A DNA stretch of 64,000 bases from Canna indica (GCA_034359265.1 CP136896.1:38058001-38122000), one strand, 5' to 3'; positions 10,942-23,315 are shown, numbered from the stretch's first letter. The notes: generated by a model not told the origin, from the letters alone. Numbers and translations are program-made.

Positions 10942-13296
10942 CTACTCAGAGTTGTCGAAGTCGGATATGCTACTAGAAGAGATGGAAGTTAGTCCTGTAG
11001 AAGCAGCTGAAAAGTACTCAATGATTTTCTTCTGTATGGAAATTAACTGCTGCTGAAGTTGACTCATTGTTTCTCTCGCGGAAAATAGGTCATCAAGATT
11101 TGACCTTTCTGTAGTTGAAGAAGCACCATAAGCATTCTTGACTGAATTTGATCCAGGCTGATATTTAGTAGGAGTTCCAACTCTCTTCAGAATTTTATGA
11201 TGGATTTTAAGACAAGTACCTAGTGGTTCTAGTACTTCTTCAAAAGAACACTTGAATCCTTGTTTTACCAAGATCTCATAAATCAAATTAGGAAAAATTA
11301 AGAACATCCTAGACTTTGAATGTAGTCTAGTCATTATTGAAACAATCTGATCATAAATCAAGCTTCCAATGTTGAAAGAAATCCCATCGGTAATTTTGTA
11401 AAGTAGCATTACCATTTTTGTACTGAGAAATGTAATATGTGAAGTAGGGATCCAATAATTTCAGACAATCAGAAATAAAACTGTATAAAATGTATTTAGA
11501 GAAGAGGACTTAATGTCATGACCACCAGTCCAGTTTAGGGTTTCTCCATTTAATACTTCTTTACCAATAGATTTCAGAAAATCTAAGTTTGATTCATCAG
11601 CCTCATCGGAAGAAGGTGAAAATTCAGAGAAACCTACAAACTCATTTTTAGTGTCTGGACAAAAAGAATACCATTTTTCTCTAAGATAAACCTTATGAAA
11701 GTGATTGTTATTTGGTTCAAAAATTTCTTTAGAAATGTTGCAGTAGAATTCCAGTAAGGGTTGTTTGCAGTAAGGAGACACAGACTTGTAGGATCCAGTC
11801 AGATTTCTTTTCTCAAGAATTTCAAGAACAAGTTTGCACTTAAGAGAAATTTATTCTATATCAAGTAGTCATTGAGAAATTATACCTCTTGATTGCAGAG
11901 CCTTCCATAGAGGAAAAAGGTCATATGAGAGGAGTCCTTTATGAAGTTTGCTTAAAGTGGTTTTCTTCTCAATTTTTCTTCCAAACTTTGGATGCTTCTT
12001 GATGGATACAAAAGATTTCTTCTTTTCAGAAGTAGCAGCAGTTTGCTTTTCTTTTCAGACTTCTGGATTTTGTTTCCTTTTCTTTGATCTCCTTAACTCA
12101 GTAGCCCTGTTTAACAAAGGCTCGTTATTTGAGTCAGTCTCCACATTCACAGTTTCTCCTGAAAGGAGCTTTGACTTTACAAGAATTTTCCTTTTAGAAC
12201 TTCTTCTCAAGTCAGATTGGCTTGGAAACATTATTTTCTTCTTTGCTAAAGCAACCTTATCATGACTAGAGATAGATCCTTTCTTATGTATAGCAGAGAC
12301 ATTAGGAATCACATGATCAGTTTCATCAACGGGAGATTCATTCAGGTCCATTGCTTCTGAAATAGATACTGGTTCAGTTACAGGTGAATGAGGGGTAGAT
12401 CCAACAGTGGCAGGATCAATATCAGCGATCTTAACTGCTTCATTTCTACGATTAGCAACTTCAACTTCAATTGATGCAAAACTAGCAGTTTTAACTGCCT
12501 TCGATACAATTTCAACTGGAATTTTAGGAATTTGAGTAGGCTCACTCACATGTACTTCTTTGGTAGTTTCAACTAAGATGTCTGAGGTGTTGACATCACT
12601 ATCTTGCTCAGGTGCACCCACATTTTCTTGTTCATTTAGACCATAATCTGTAGAAATCAATGAGGGATCGGTCTTGACTAGAATTGGATCAAAATCTTTA
12701 TTAGTAATATTAATATCAAAACCAGGACTAGTGTTCACTAGAGTTGAAACTGGTAAATTAATATCAAAGTCCTTTATTCTAGAAGAATCACCATACGAAA
12801 TAGAGCTAGAAGATAAAACATTTAACTTCGCCACAGTCGATACTTTCTCCCCCTCAACAACAAAAACCCTAGAAGGGGATTGTGGGGGATTAAAAGCCAT
12901 ACCTCTTCCACTTATCCTTAAAGGTTGATCGATCGGTCTTCTCCCTAATTTCTCCCTTAGATTATGACCTTGAGCAGGACAAGGAGTAGGAGACATTTCT
13001 TTTGGAGGTGGAGTGGCGACAGGTGGTTCAATCTTCTCGGAAGGGTTTGATGACTTCATTTTCATGGCCGTAGAGGCATAGACTTTCCTCACGAACCCTT
13101 TCTTGCATTTTTCCCTGGCCATCTTGAAACTTGAATTTAAAAGATGAGAGCAGTTGAGGAGTCGAGAGAGAGTGGAGATTAAATCTTCATCGGTTATTAC
13201 TCGAGAAGAAGAAGTGCAAAGCTGCAACGCTTGGATTTTAATTAAGGCGTGAAGCCAGGAAATAAAAAAAAATTGGGGCACACGTGCCGACTTCAT
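10942..13296 (-). pseudogene. Env-like third ORF of a SIRE-type copia element
   Basis: Three open stretches (13296-12055, 11781-11461, 11415-10942) are all in the same minus-strand frame, and the sequence between them continues plausibly in that frame. I read in-frame stops near 12055, 11869, 11851 and 11461. This is one long ORF of about 730-790 codons with point stops, not separate genes. Start: ATG at 13296, or more likely ATG at 13122 (MAREKCKKGF), after which the sequence becomes Pro-, Ser- and Lys-rich. The C-terminal third has SFNIGSLIYDQI and a Gln-rich coiled-coil-like stretch (QLQQQLISIQKKI), resembling the 'putative plant transposon protein' region found in env-like ORFs of SIRE elements. 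No membrane segment is obvious. Function in the family is unknown. Confidence 0.7.
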
Positions 13297-13438
13297 AAAA
13301 GGTGATCACTAACTTTTCATATGACACATAAATTTTACCCTTCATGGAGTAATAAGTGGTGAAAAGGATAAATAAATAAAAAACTAAAAACTTTTTAATT
13401 TTCACCGCAAGTTTTATTTCTTTATGAAATAAAGTGTG

Positions 13439-14020
13439 TCATATGACACATAATCCTAGAGCAGACTTCAACTGCTCAAACTTTTCTCCATTCAAGGCCT
13501 TTGTGAAAATATATGCAACTTGTCTATCTGTTGAAATATATTCCAGTTGCATCTCACTTCTTTCATCTAACTCCTTGGTATTATCACAATAAAGAATCAT
13601 TTCTTCTTGTTTGAGACCATAATCACGTAACATATTCCTCATCCACATCAACTTAGTAATGCAACTGCCTGTTGTCAAGTATTCAGCTACTGCTGAAGAC
13701 AGAGAAATGGAGTTTTGCCTTTTACTCAACCAAACTATCAAGTTTGAATCAATATAAACACAATCACCTGTAGTACTCTCTCCGTCATCTAAATTATCAG
13801 TCCAATCTGTTTCGATATATCCTACTAGACAGGAGGTAGAGCCAATAGAATACCAAAGACCAAAGTCCAAAGTACCTTTAATATATTTTAAAATCCTTTT
13901 AGTTGTTTGATGATGAGACTCCTTTGAGTTAGCTTGATGTCTTTCACACGACCTATAATATATTTTATTGAAATAATAATTTGTTTTGTTAACATTGAAG
14001 TTCTGAAAACTGACATTCAT
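13439..14020 (-). pseudogene. Copia RNase H and pol C-terminus
   Basis: Open minus-strand frame of 193 codons. Recognisable segments: KRILKYIKGTLDFGLWY (RT/RNase H junction), CLVGYIETDWTDNLDD (RNase H Asp region), VWLSKRQNSISLSSAVAEY (usually STAEAEY; the Glu is replaced by Val here), LYCDN, and the C-terminal end DRQVAYIFTKAL. RNase H would remove template RNA during reverse transcription. Sequence upstream skips directly to the gag-pre-integrase region, so integrase and the catalytic part of reverse transcriptase are deleted. Confidence 0.85.
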
Positions 14021-14074
14021 ACTTCCGTATAAATTGAGGTCAATATTCTTGTCATCATCATCCTTGTTTTACTC

Positions 14075-14390
14075 ATTGCCAAGGATTGCATACAAATTCA
14101 AGATCTCTAAAAAAATTATGAATTCCTCTAACAACTATAATATTTACAGGTTTCTTTAGACCACTGTAATTTTCATGACCTAACCGTCATGACAAATAGA
14201 AGAGTGGACAATTTTGTAATAGTTGTCTCTACGTCTATACCCTTCAAGAATACCTCTCCCAACTTTATCAAAAACTTTGCAACTATTTTTAGTAAAATGA
14301 ACATTTAAATCTTGATCACACAATTGGCTTATAGTCACAAGATTAGCCTTGAGACCTTCTACAAGTAGGACATTTTCTAAATTATGAATT
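14075..14390 (-). pseudogene. Protease/GAG-pre-integrase fragment of copia-env
   Basis: The minus strand reads NVLLVEGLKANLVTISQLCD followed by DLNVHFTKN, the conserved segment after the copia protease. Frameless toward 14075. It is cut at 14390 by the gypsy-1 LTR. Too short for the standard length threshold but unmistakable in motif. Confidence 0.75.
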
Positions 14391-14689
14391 TGTAATACCC
14401 AAATCCTAATAATAATATTTTATCCTTCAGCACGGGACCGTGGGCTCGAGTTAGTGCGGATTGCCGTAGAGCTGCGGGATTGAATCCGGGTAAGCATTAA
14501 ATAAAGGAAAAAAATATTAGGAAAAGTTTATATATCTTATTTCTGTGATTTATCATGCTAATATGATAGAGGGTCTCGAGACGGGTCTATAGGTTCAAGC
14601 GGGACTCGAATCGGAGTTAGAACGAATTAAATATGGGTTTTATAATTCGAGTCGCGTAAGTAGGGGCGGTTTGTTAATTTGGGACAACC

Positions 14690-14727
<38 letters not shown>

Positions 14728-16615
14728 ACCAAGGAGGAGAAGGAGCTGCTAGAGCTGGAATTCCACGAGTTCGTCGACGCCAATTGAATTAGGAGGATCC
14801 GTCTTCTTCCTTTTTGTTTTCTCTAAAGATATGAGTGAATTAGCCTTCTTTTCCCCACTTTTCATCAGCCATGCCGCCGTCCCTATGTCATGGGATTTCA
14901 TCGATTTTTGGTTCGATTTCATCGTATCAAATTGTGTATTCGGATTAAGGGTTTTCTCGTCGTCGTTGTGATTTCGTCGGATCGATTTTTGGGCGACTTG
15001 GCCTCCTCTACCATTGTTGTACCGCCTCTCTTTTCTTTAAATTCTTGATGAATTCTTGTCGGTTTATTGATGGTTGTTAAAGCTTCTTGATGCTTGTTTG
15101 ATATCTTGAGGGAAGAAGATGTTCTGGGGGAGTTTTAGGGTATGCCACCCCACTCTTTAGGAACCCTAGGGTGGCTAGCCATTACAAGGATGGATTTTGG
15201 GGTTCTAAATATATTTTCACACCTAGGGGTTTTACTTTAGGATATGTTGAATAATTTTCAAAGATTATAAACATTGTAGAAACCTAAACTTAGGAATTAA
15301 GGACCATAGGGACACCTAGAGACATCAGGACCCTAATTTGACATTCGAAATAGCTGACCCTAAGGACACTCAAGGGGGCCGAACCCTCCTTGCCCTTAGG
15401 GCACTCGGGTGAGGGAGGTAGGCCAGCACTAGGGTACTCGGCTAGAGTCACCAAGGTAGGTTAAAATTGCGTAGGATTGTTAGGTAGTGATACCCTGTTT
15501 TAGGGCTATATGCATATGCTTTTCGTTCTCTTTTCCTACGTTATTGGGTGTTGTACCTCTTTATTATGAGTTGTGCATTCCATGTTATATTCATATATGT
15601 ATGTGTGGTTGTAATTAATGACATGATTATGTAGAGGTTGAGGTATGTCCTTAACTCATCTTGTTATTTACTGTATACCACATCTTATGTTTTATACTTA
15701 TAACTGCGTGTGTGATGTACTTGTGCATTTACCGGCAGCCTCGCTGGTGAGGGGAGGGCATGACCCAAAGAGATAGTGTTGGCCTTATTTCGGATGTCCG
15801 GCTGGTGTGGGGAGATCATACCCCAAAGAGACAGTCCGGAAACTCGACCGGTGAGGAGAGCATATGCCCCAAAGAGACGGTTCAGAAGAGTCAGTATTGG
15901 TGAGGGGAGTGCATGCCCCAAAGAGATGACACTGAGCTGGGTGGTAGTTTGGAGGCCACACTGTCTACCTACCTTACGTGGCTATGAGAGACTGACAGGT
16001 CCAGTGATCATTCATGTGGATATGACATTGCATTGTGATACTTAACTGTGGTAGATGTTGTTTTCATGCACAAGGTAGTAGATAGCTTATTATGTTATGT
16101 TGTTACTTACTGCTTTTATTATGCTTCTTATTGTTATTGATTGCATGTTGATGATGTGGTGGAAAAGAGGACTGATCTACTCACTAAGTCCTAGATGAAC
16201 TTACCCCTCATTTTTGTTGTTTTTTCATCACCTTAGTGAGATCAGAGAGGTACCAGGGTGTAATAGCGCGGTTGGTGGTGGCAGGGCAGCGGATCTCGTG
16301 ACATGTCGTGGTCGAGGGGGATACCTGAGTCATTTTTCTCTTTCTTTGAGTTATTGAGTCATGTAGACTCGGGTTATTGTTTCCGTATTTTTATTACTTT
16401 TAGGTGGCTTGGTATGTTTATTAAACTTCTTTAATAAGTTGAACACTTCTGTTTTATTGAATCTTCGGTTGGGTTGAAATCAAGAGTCTTTTTATCACTC
16501 TTTAAAGGTTATATATATATTGCTCAGGTTATTTACCATGTTGTGGTTTGAGTTGGGTTAGGTTTCGGGGCATGTGGCGTACGCTGGCCGATCATACCAG
16601 ATTTGGGGTGTGACA
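14391..16615 (+). repeat. 5' LTR of gypsy-1
   Basis: Begins TGTAATACCC directly after copia-env sequence and ends GGGGTGTGACA, followed three bases later by the primer-binding site. At 2225 bp it is long, as usual for the Tekay lineage. It contains a (GA)n run at 14693-14722. 'ccccaaagaga' recurs about every 50-60 bp between 15760 and 15930, within short related units that also carry 'ggtgagg(g/a)gag'. Confidence 0.85.
14693..14722. repeat. (GA)n microsatellite in the gypsy-1 LTR
   Basis: About 15 uninterrupted GA dinucleotides. Confidence 0.9.
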
Positions 16616-16618
16616 TTG

Positions 16619-16630
16619 TGGTATCAGAGC
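16619..16630 (+). other. Primer-binding site of gypsy-1 (initiator tRNA-Met)
   Basis: TGGTATCAGAGC, complementary to the 3' end of plant initiator tRNA-Met, three bases after the LTR. It primes minus-strand DNA synthesis. Confidence 0.9.
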
Positions 16631-16795
16631 GGGTATGACAATAGGATAGTGGGCCATTGCTAGCGTGTTCACATATGGTATGTGCTAGTCAAGAGATCGA
16701 CAGCTGAACCTGCGCACCAGCGGCGGTAGGTATTTTTGATTAAGTTGTTTGTCCATATGTTAAATTATGTAGTACTTGCTTTCTTATTAATAGAA

Positions 16796-18570
16796 ATGGA
16801 GGCACATGATGATGTCGTGGTGAGTGGAAACGGAGTTGCGAAGTAACTCCGCTGGCATACGAGGCCGAGGTCGGGGTCACGGCTGAGGCAGAGGTCGTGC
16901 TACCAGCCAGGTGGCTCGGGAGGAGGCAGTGCGAGATCCCAGAGTTGTACTGCTAGAGACCTAGGTGATGGAGCTAACCGAGGAGCTTCACAGAGAACAA
17001 GACGAATTTCGTAGAGAACAGGAGGAGTTTTGTAGGGAGCGAGAGGATCTTTGTAAGGAGCAGAAGCTGACGTAGCAGCAGACTCCACCTGTACCATCAT
17101 CAGCACCAACAGTGATCGAGCTGATCGAGCCAGTTCAATTTGTATACGGGGATGAGGACCGGCGAGAGCCGGTGGTACGCAGCTCGTTGTACATGGACTT
17201 TGTAAAGCTAAAGCCGCCAGTATTCACAGGCACAGATCAGGCAGCGGAGGTGACGACATTCCTAAATGACTGTACAGAGTTATGCTCGGTCTTGGACTGT
17301 TCCTCTGAGGCGATGGCGCACATAGTTGGGCTGCACCTTAAGGGCCTAGCAAAAGAGTGGCACCAGTCACGGAGAGCACGTAGGAGGACTCATGCACCAG
17401 CCCCTACATGGGGAGAAATTCGGACTGCTATCATCAAAAAGTACCTACCCAGGAATATTCGTGAAAGGCGGGCTAGACGGGCACCATGACGGAGTCGGAG
17501 TATAAGATCGAGTTCACACGGTTGTCCCGTTACCACCCAACCCTTGTGGTCACTGAGACGGACCGGGTGAGGTGGTTCGTGGAGGGTCTGAGGGTGCAGA
17601 TTGGTAGACTGATACACTACACCGAGGACACTACCTTCGTTCAAGTGGTGAATGGGGCGATGCGGAAGGAAGCCATCATACTTACTGACCAACAGGATTG
17701 ACAAGCCCGAAAGAGGTTCAGGCAACACCGTTAGGAGGACAGGCACACCTAGTCTGAGGGTGCCAGCACTAGGATGGCTTGCCAATAGAGCCATGGACAG
17801 GGAAATTTCGAAGGCCATACATAAATGAGACCACTGAGGGCTACTAGAGTACCACAGTACGAGGAGGGCAGAGAGGCGAGGTGCCAGAGTATGGGCTGTG
17901 CGGGAGGAGGCACAGAGGAGCTTGCAATTGTCCGAGTACCTATTTTGGGTGTGGCCAACCAGGTCACATCAGGAAGGACTGCCTTGCAGGTGGTCAAGCA
18001 GCAGTACCACCCAAAGGGAGAGCTCCTATATCGACAGCTTCAGTGGCGCAGCGAACTCAAACTCAGGGGATGGGGCAGCAGTGCACGACAGGTCCACAGA
18101 GGCCACCTGCTCGCATCTATGCGTTGACTCCTGAGGGCGCAGACGCGTCCAATGCAGTGTTGACATGTATCATTTTAGGTTGTACATTACCTGCTTATGC
18201 ACGGTTTGATCCAGGTGCTACACATTCATTCCTATCTAAGTTGCTAGCATCGAGGTTGGGAAAGGACAAAAGTTGGTTAGTTGAACCATTAGCAGTGTCT
18301 ACACCTACAGGCGGTCCTATTTTTGCTAGGACAGTCTTCAGGGACTGTGACATTTCCATAGGTGCGCACGATCTGAAAGCGGAGCTGATGCTATTACCAA
18401 CCTTAGAGTTGGATGTGATTCTGAGCATGGACTGGCTATCAGCCCATTATGCATTGTCAATTATAGGACAAAGGTGGTCACATTTTGCAAGCCAGGAATA
18501 CCACCCTTTACCTTTCAGGTCGATGGGAGTGGAGACTCTATCAGGTGATCTCTGCTCTCCAGGCCCGTAA
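16796..18570 (+). pseudogene. Gag and protease region of gypsy-1
   Basis: Likely ATG at 16796, soon hitting a TAA, followed by Gly/Arg repeats (RGRGRG). Then DFVKLKPPVFTG and HLKGLAKEWHQ, as in the chromovirus gag domain (17112-17489). A frame change near 17486 leads to EYKIEFTRLSRYHP (17486-17701), then the zinc knuckle CGQPGHIRKDC (about 17945-17980), then a protease with FDPGATHSF at 18205-18231 (the active-site triad reads D-P-G rather than D-S/T-G) and DVILSMDWLSAHYA. At least two frameshifts separate the blocks. Gag packages RNA; protease matures the polyprotein. Confidence 0.85.
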
Positions 18571-20196
18571 GCTGATGGTGGGTGGCTGCCAATCTTTCTT
18601 GGCTTTTGTCTCTGTAGATGTTATCGACGAGGGCTCGGCCAGCAGCATAGAGAGTACACTAGTTGTCATGGACTTTCCAAAGTGTTTCCTGATGAGTTGC
18701 CAGGATTACCACCGATACGGGAGATCGAATTTTGTATTGAGTTGCAGCAGGGGTGAAGTCTATATCGATTCCCCCATACCGAATGGCACCCGCCAAGTTG
18801 AGGGAGCTAAAAGTACAGTTGTAGGAACTATTAGACATTGGGTTTATTCACCCAGGTGCCTCACTCTGGGGGCCCGTCGGTGTTGTTCATGAAAAAGAAA
18901 GATGGGTCCACACAGATATGCATTGATTATCGACAGCTCAATAAGGTGACGATCAAGAACCGATACTCACTTCCTAGGATTGATGACTTATTCGATCAAT
19001 TGCAAGGGGCTCAGTGGTTCTCAAAGATTGATCTGAGGTCAGGGTATCACAAGTTGAGGATCAGGGATTAGGATATTCAGAAGATTGCTTTCAGGACGCA
19101 GTATGGACACTTTGAGTTCCTAGTCATATCCTTTGGGCTTACTAACGCCCTGACAGCCTTCATGGAGCTGATGAATAGGGACTTTCTGGATAGATTCGTA
19201 ATAGTTTTTATTGACGAAATTTTGGTATATTCCAAGAGCGAAGCGGAGCACAGGGAGCACTTGAGGGGTAGTTCTAGACACCCTTAGACAGCACCAGCTC
19301 TTTGAAACGTTTTCAAAGTGTGAGTTTTGGTTGACTAGTGTGGGATTCCTCGATCATATTGTATCCCGAGATGGTGTAAAAGTCGACCTACAAAGATTGA
19401 GGCAATTCAGAATTGGGAGAGGCCGACTAGTGTGGCCAAGATCCGCAGCTTCTTGGGGTTGGCCAGTTGCTACAGAAAGTTCGTGAAATTTTTTTCCAAG
19501 ATTGTCCCCTCGCTCACGCGCCTAACTCAGAAGAAAGTAAATTTTATCTGGGATGACAAATGTGAGAAGAGCTTTCAGATTCTCAAGGACTGCTTGACTA
19601 CCGCTCCTCTACTGGCACTACTATCTGGGTCGGGAGGATTTATAGTTTATTGTGATGCTTCTGGGGTTGAATTGGGGTGCGTTCGGATGCAGCACGGCAG
19701 GGTGATCGCAAGAGCCTCCAATATATGCTTTCGCAGAAGGATCTGAACTTGAGGCAACAGAGATGGCTTGAGCTGTTGAAAAATCATGACTGCACTATTC
19801 AGTATCACCCGAGGAAGGCGAATGTTGTAGCAGATGCTTTGAACATAAAGTCAGTGGGTAGCTTAGCCCACTTGGCCGTAAGTAGGAGATCCTTGGCCAA
19901 AGAGCTAGAGGTGAGCTTGGATCCATGGGACTTGTTATCTGTGGCTGATTCGGGTGGATTGGTGGCTCACATGCGTGTACAGTCCACTTTGGTTGATATG
20001 CTACGAACGGCTCAGGGTGAGGATGCCTTCTGTTCCCTGATGAAGGATCTGACTATGAGAGGTGATGCAGAGGGTTTCAGGGTGGACTCTGAGGGGATTC
20101 TCAGATACAGAGATAGGATTGTGATGTACTAGTCATGGCAGAGGTCCATAGGCGGGTACTAGAGATGGCCCACTACTCCACTTACACTATGCATCC
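18571..20196 (+). pseudogene. Pol of gypsy-1: reverse transcriptase, RNase H, integrase start
   Basis: RT blocks: [45 protein letters not shown] (18880-19067), an in-frame TAG at 19069, then [14 protein letters not shown] sequence. The catalytic box at 19207-19218 reads F-I-D-E instead of (Y/F)-x-D-D, so an essential Asp has become Glu. IRSFLGLASCYRKFV follows (19438-). RNase H is shortened: after [12 protein letters not shown] the text jumps to [19 protein letters not shown], missing about 50 residues. ADALNIKS closes RNase H, then a linker and the beginning of integrase to 20196. Confidence 0.85.
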
Positions 20197-21046
20197 TGTT
20201 GGTGAAATAGTGTGTTAACTAAATCTTTTTTCCTAAATTTGGTTTAAATCATTTACTTGATTACTTAGGCAATTCACAATTGTACTACTAAATGCAGAAG
20301 CGATTAATGATAAAGCAATTAACGTAAGCAATATATCAATGCTAACACAATGATTTATAGTGGTTCGGCCCCAATGCCTACTCCACTACCTAAGCACCAC
20401 ACTTAGGATTTCACTCTCAAATCCACTAAATTATGAGTAGCTTACAATCGAGGACTTTACACTGGAAAGATCCTACACTCACCTCGAAGTCACTTCCACA
20501 CCCGGAAGTATCCCGCCTTCCTACCGAGTGAGCTTTCCCACCTCAATTCCTAAGATTTACTCCTAACTTAGTTTACACAAGTGGCTTTACTCCTTCTAGA
20601 CAAACAAAACCACTTACACACAAAACCACACATTAGGTATTCTTACAAATTGAATTAAATCAAATCGAAACAAAATAAAAATACCTTAATCACAAGAAGA
20701 GAGTAAAGAGGACTTATCACAATAAGGACACCTCTTCTTCTTGAGCCTAGCAAGCTTAAATACCCCTTCAATGAAGAACACTTGAGGATGAGGGATCAAG
20801 AGCTAGGTTTTGGTGATTTAATCATGGAAGAGCTTAGGAGATGCGTAGAATCACTCTTTGAGGCTTGGAAGCATCAATAGTGGGCTAGGAATGAGTTTGG
20901 GATGGGTATTTATAACCCCCCAAACACCAAGGTTCATTAATGGGTATTTTTTTGCCCATTGGCGATGCCTGGTCGCTTGCCGATCGATCGTCGGTCGACT
21001 GACCGAGCGATCGCCGAGCGATCGAAGGCATTCAGCCCATTCTGGG
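20197..21046 (-). repeat. 3' LTR of copia-B, outer part
   Basis: TGTTGGTGAAAT... on the plus strand is the reverse complement of the copia-A LTR end (...CATTTCACCAACA). It contains the conserved 'agtggttcggccccaatgcc' block and a minus-strand TATA box (TATTTATA at 20907-20914). It is interrupted at 21046 and resumes at 28703. Confidence 0.85.
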
Positions 21047-21942
21047 TGTTGGTGAAATGGCCACACTAGAGGGGAGGGGGGTTGAATAGTGTGTTATCTA
21101 AACTTGTTGCCTAATTCTGATTTTAATCTTTTCTTAAACTACTTAGGCAATTCACAAATTTGAATAGCAAGCGGAAGCAATAAATAAGACAATTAAGCAA
21201 ACACAAGAGAGACAACGCTAACACAATGATTTATAGTGGTTCGGCCCTAATGCCTACTCCACTACTTAAGCACCCCGCTTAGAATTTCCAAACTAGTTTA
21301 ACTTGATTAATTAGTTTCCTAACAATGGGGACTTTACACTGAAAAGTCTTCGCTCTCAAACCGAAGGTACTTCAACACCCAGAAGTATCCCGCCTTCCTA
21401 CCGAGTGCACTCTCCCACCTCAACCTAAGGACAACTCAACTAATCCTAGTAAACTACGTTTACACCGGTGGAATTAAGCCTTAACACCAAGGCAACCACC
21501 AACTCAATCAAACCTAGAAACCTAGGTTTACACACTTGATATACAATCAAAATAAACAACAAAATAGAATAACAATTGGAGCAATAAATCAAAACAACAA
21601 CTACTTAGCTCCAAAAGAAACTCACTAGTCCTCTTGATGCCTCAAGGTGATGAATCGATGATGTTTGCGGGCTTACTCAAGTAGTTGAGGATCAAAGCTA
21701 GGGTTTAAAAAGAATCTCTCAATCAAAGCTTTAAGATTGACCAAAGATGGCTCAATGAAGTTTAAGCTCCTAAAGGAATGCACTCAAGGGCTAGTATATA
21801 TAAGCCTCAAGAAGAGAGAGCCAAAATAGCTCTCCCAACGGGCCAATTTTTGCCCGTTGGCAACTCCCGGTCGCTTGTTGGTCGATTGTCGGTCCTCCAA
21901 CCGAGTGACCGAAGGCATTTTGCCCATTCTAGGCATCGATCG
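21047..21942 (-). mobile_element. Solo copia LTR, part 1
   Basis: A second, nearly collinear LTR starting TGTTGGTGAAATGGCC inside the copia-B LTR. The flanking 5 bp are CTGGG on the left (21042-21046) and CTGGG on the right after its other end (28703-28707), a perfect duplication. No internal element sequence belongs to it, so it is a solo LTR, later split by copia-A at 21943. Confidence 0.85.
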
Positions 21943-23247
21943 TGTTGGCCTAAGGTTTTCTACCGTGGTCTTAATCTCGGTTTTGATGATAGCAAACATG
22001 GAACTAATGTTTCATTGAGAAATATTTTCAGGTTCCATATCGGTTAGTACTCGATGTCCTCGATCGAAAATATCAGATAAATCGAAAAATCAGATGGACA
22101 TTGGTCAACTCGTTTGGGTTCGTCACGGAGGTTTCTCAAAGTTCGACGTGTTCACCAAAGACGTCTTGGATGAGTCTAAAAAACACATGGAAAGCTCTCC
22201 AAGTTGACACACGTTGAAGGCCGGAACCCGAAAATAAAGCGCGCAAGAAGAAGGCTGAAAAAATCAAGCTCAGCCAAGGTTCGGTCGAAACAAATAGGGT
22301 CAAAAATTGGCAGTAACCAACTCAGTCGACTAGTCGATCGACCGAAGTGTGCCCAAAAGTGGCAGATTGCCTTCGTTCGCTTAGCGGTCGCTCGGTCAAT
22401 CGACCGACGATAGATAGACAAGCGACCATGCATCGACAACGGGCAAAAATATGCCTGTTGACGAGCCATTTCGTTTGGGGGGTTATAAATACCCACCCCA
22501 AACTCTCTTCCATGCCTTGATTGATGATCTAAGTTTCCATTGAGCCATTCTTGATCATTCTCAAAGAATTTCTTGAGTCATCCCTTTGATAACCCTAGTT
22601 TCCATGATACATCCTTGATCTTGCCTTCAAGCTTTGAACGATTCATCATTGAGGCATCAAGAGGAACTAGGACTCGTGTTTGGAGCTAAGTATTTGTTGT
22701 ATTATTTTTGCTCCAATATTTGTGTATTTTTGCGGTTTATGTCATTGTATTTGAGCTTGTAAAGACCTAGGTTGTTAGGTCTTGAAATTGGGTGGTTGCC
22801 TTTGTGTTTGAGGCTTAAGTCCACCAGTGTAAATATAGTTTACTAGGATTAGTTGAGTTGTCCCTTAGGGTTGAGGTGGAAGAATGCTCTCAGTAAGAAG
22901 GCGGAGACTTCCGGGTGTGGAAGTGCCTAAGGTTGAGAGCGAGACTCTTCGGGTCAAAGTCCTCGTTGTAAGGGAAACAAGATTAATCTAGTAAAGTTTA
23001 GTTTGGAAATCCTAAGCGGGGTGCTTAGGTAGTGGAGTAGGCATTGGGGCCGAACTACTATAATTCTTTGTGTTAGCATTGATATTTTGTTTGTATTAAT
23101 TGCTTTATTATTTATCGCTTCCGTATTTAGTCATTCAATCATAAATTGCCTAAGTAGTTTAAGAAAAGATTAAAATTGAATTTAGGAAAATAGGTTTAGT
23201 TGACACACTATTCACCCCCCCCCTCTAGTGTGGCCATTTCACCAACA
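21943..23247 (+). repeat. 5' LTR of copia-A
   Basis: TGTTGGCCTAAGG ... CATTTCACCAACA. U3 (about 22050-22480) is dense in GGTCGACC/TCGATCGACC-like motifs; a TATA box follows at 22484. The tail 'ttcacccccccc' is shared with the other copia LTRs. Confidence 0.9.
22484..22491 (+). promoter_or_regulatory. Predicted TATA box of the copia-A 5' LTR
   Basis: TATAAATA in 'ggggttataaataccc'. The same context occurs at 27243 (3' LTR), 48363 and 62033 (copia-E), and inverted at 20907, 34840, 52475 and 63129. Transcription would start about 25-35 bp downstream. Prediction from position and conservation only. Confidence 0.65.
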
Positions 23248-23249
23248 TT

Positions 23250-23261
23250 TGGTATCAGAGC
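23250..23261 (+). other. Primer-binding site of copia-A (initiator tRNA-Met)
   Basis: TGGTATCAGAGC two bases after the 5' LTR. Confidence 0.9.
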
Positions 23262-23315
23262 GGGTCATAGATTGAGATTTCACCATCTTCTCTACATCTA
23301 GCCTCGATCCAAAAA

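Larger units (their letters stand above)
9607..14390 (-). mobile_element. Truncated SIRE/Maximus-type copia element with env-like ORF (copia-env)
   Basis: On the minus strand, from high to low coordinates: GAG-pre-integrase segment (14390-14075), a jump that omits integrase and most reverse transcriptase, RNase H (14020-13439), an env-like ORF (13296-10942), a polypurine tract (AAAGGGGAAGAT, about 10530-10541) and the 3' LTR (10529-9607). An extra ORF after RNase H is the hallmark of the SIRE lineage. The upstream half is missing because gypsy-1 is inserted at 14391 and its far side is not found in this window. Confidence 0.75.
14391..20196 (+). mobile_element. Tekay/Del-like Ty3/gypsy element, 5' part (gypsy-1)
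   Basis: Order on the plus strand: 5' LTR (14391-16615), primer-binding site (16619), gag, protease, reverse transcriptase, RNase H, start of integrase. It stops at 20196 within the integrase zinc-binding region (the reading HYSTYTMHP precedes the break), where copia-B is inserted; copia-B's adjacent 5 bp are CATCC. The 3' part of gypsy-1 is not found: the gypsy 3' end at 32065-34094 has a different LTR subfamily. Internally the element has frameshifts and stops, so it is dead. Confidence 0.85.

Noticed and set aside
17390..17997. Minus-strand frames across gypsy-1 gag
   Set aside because: Shadows of the gag coding sequence on the opposite strand.
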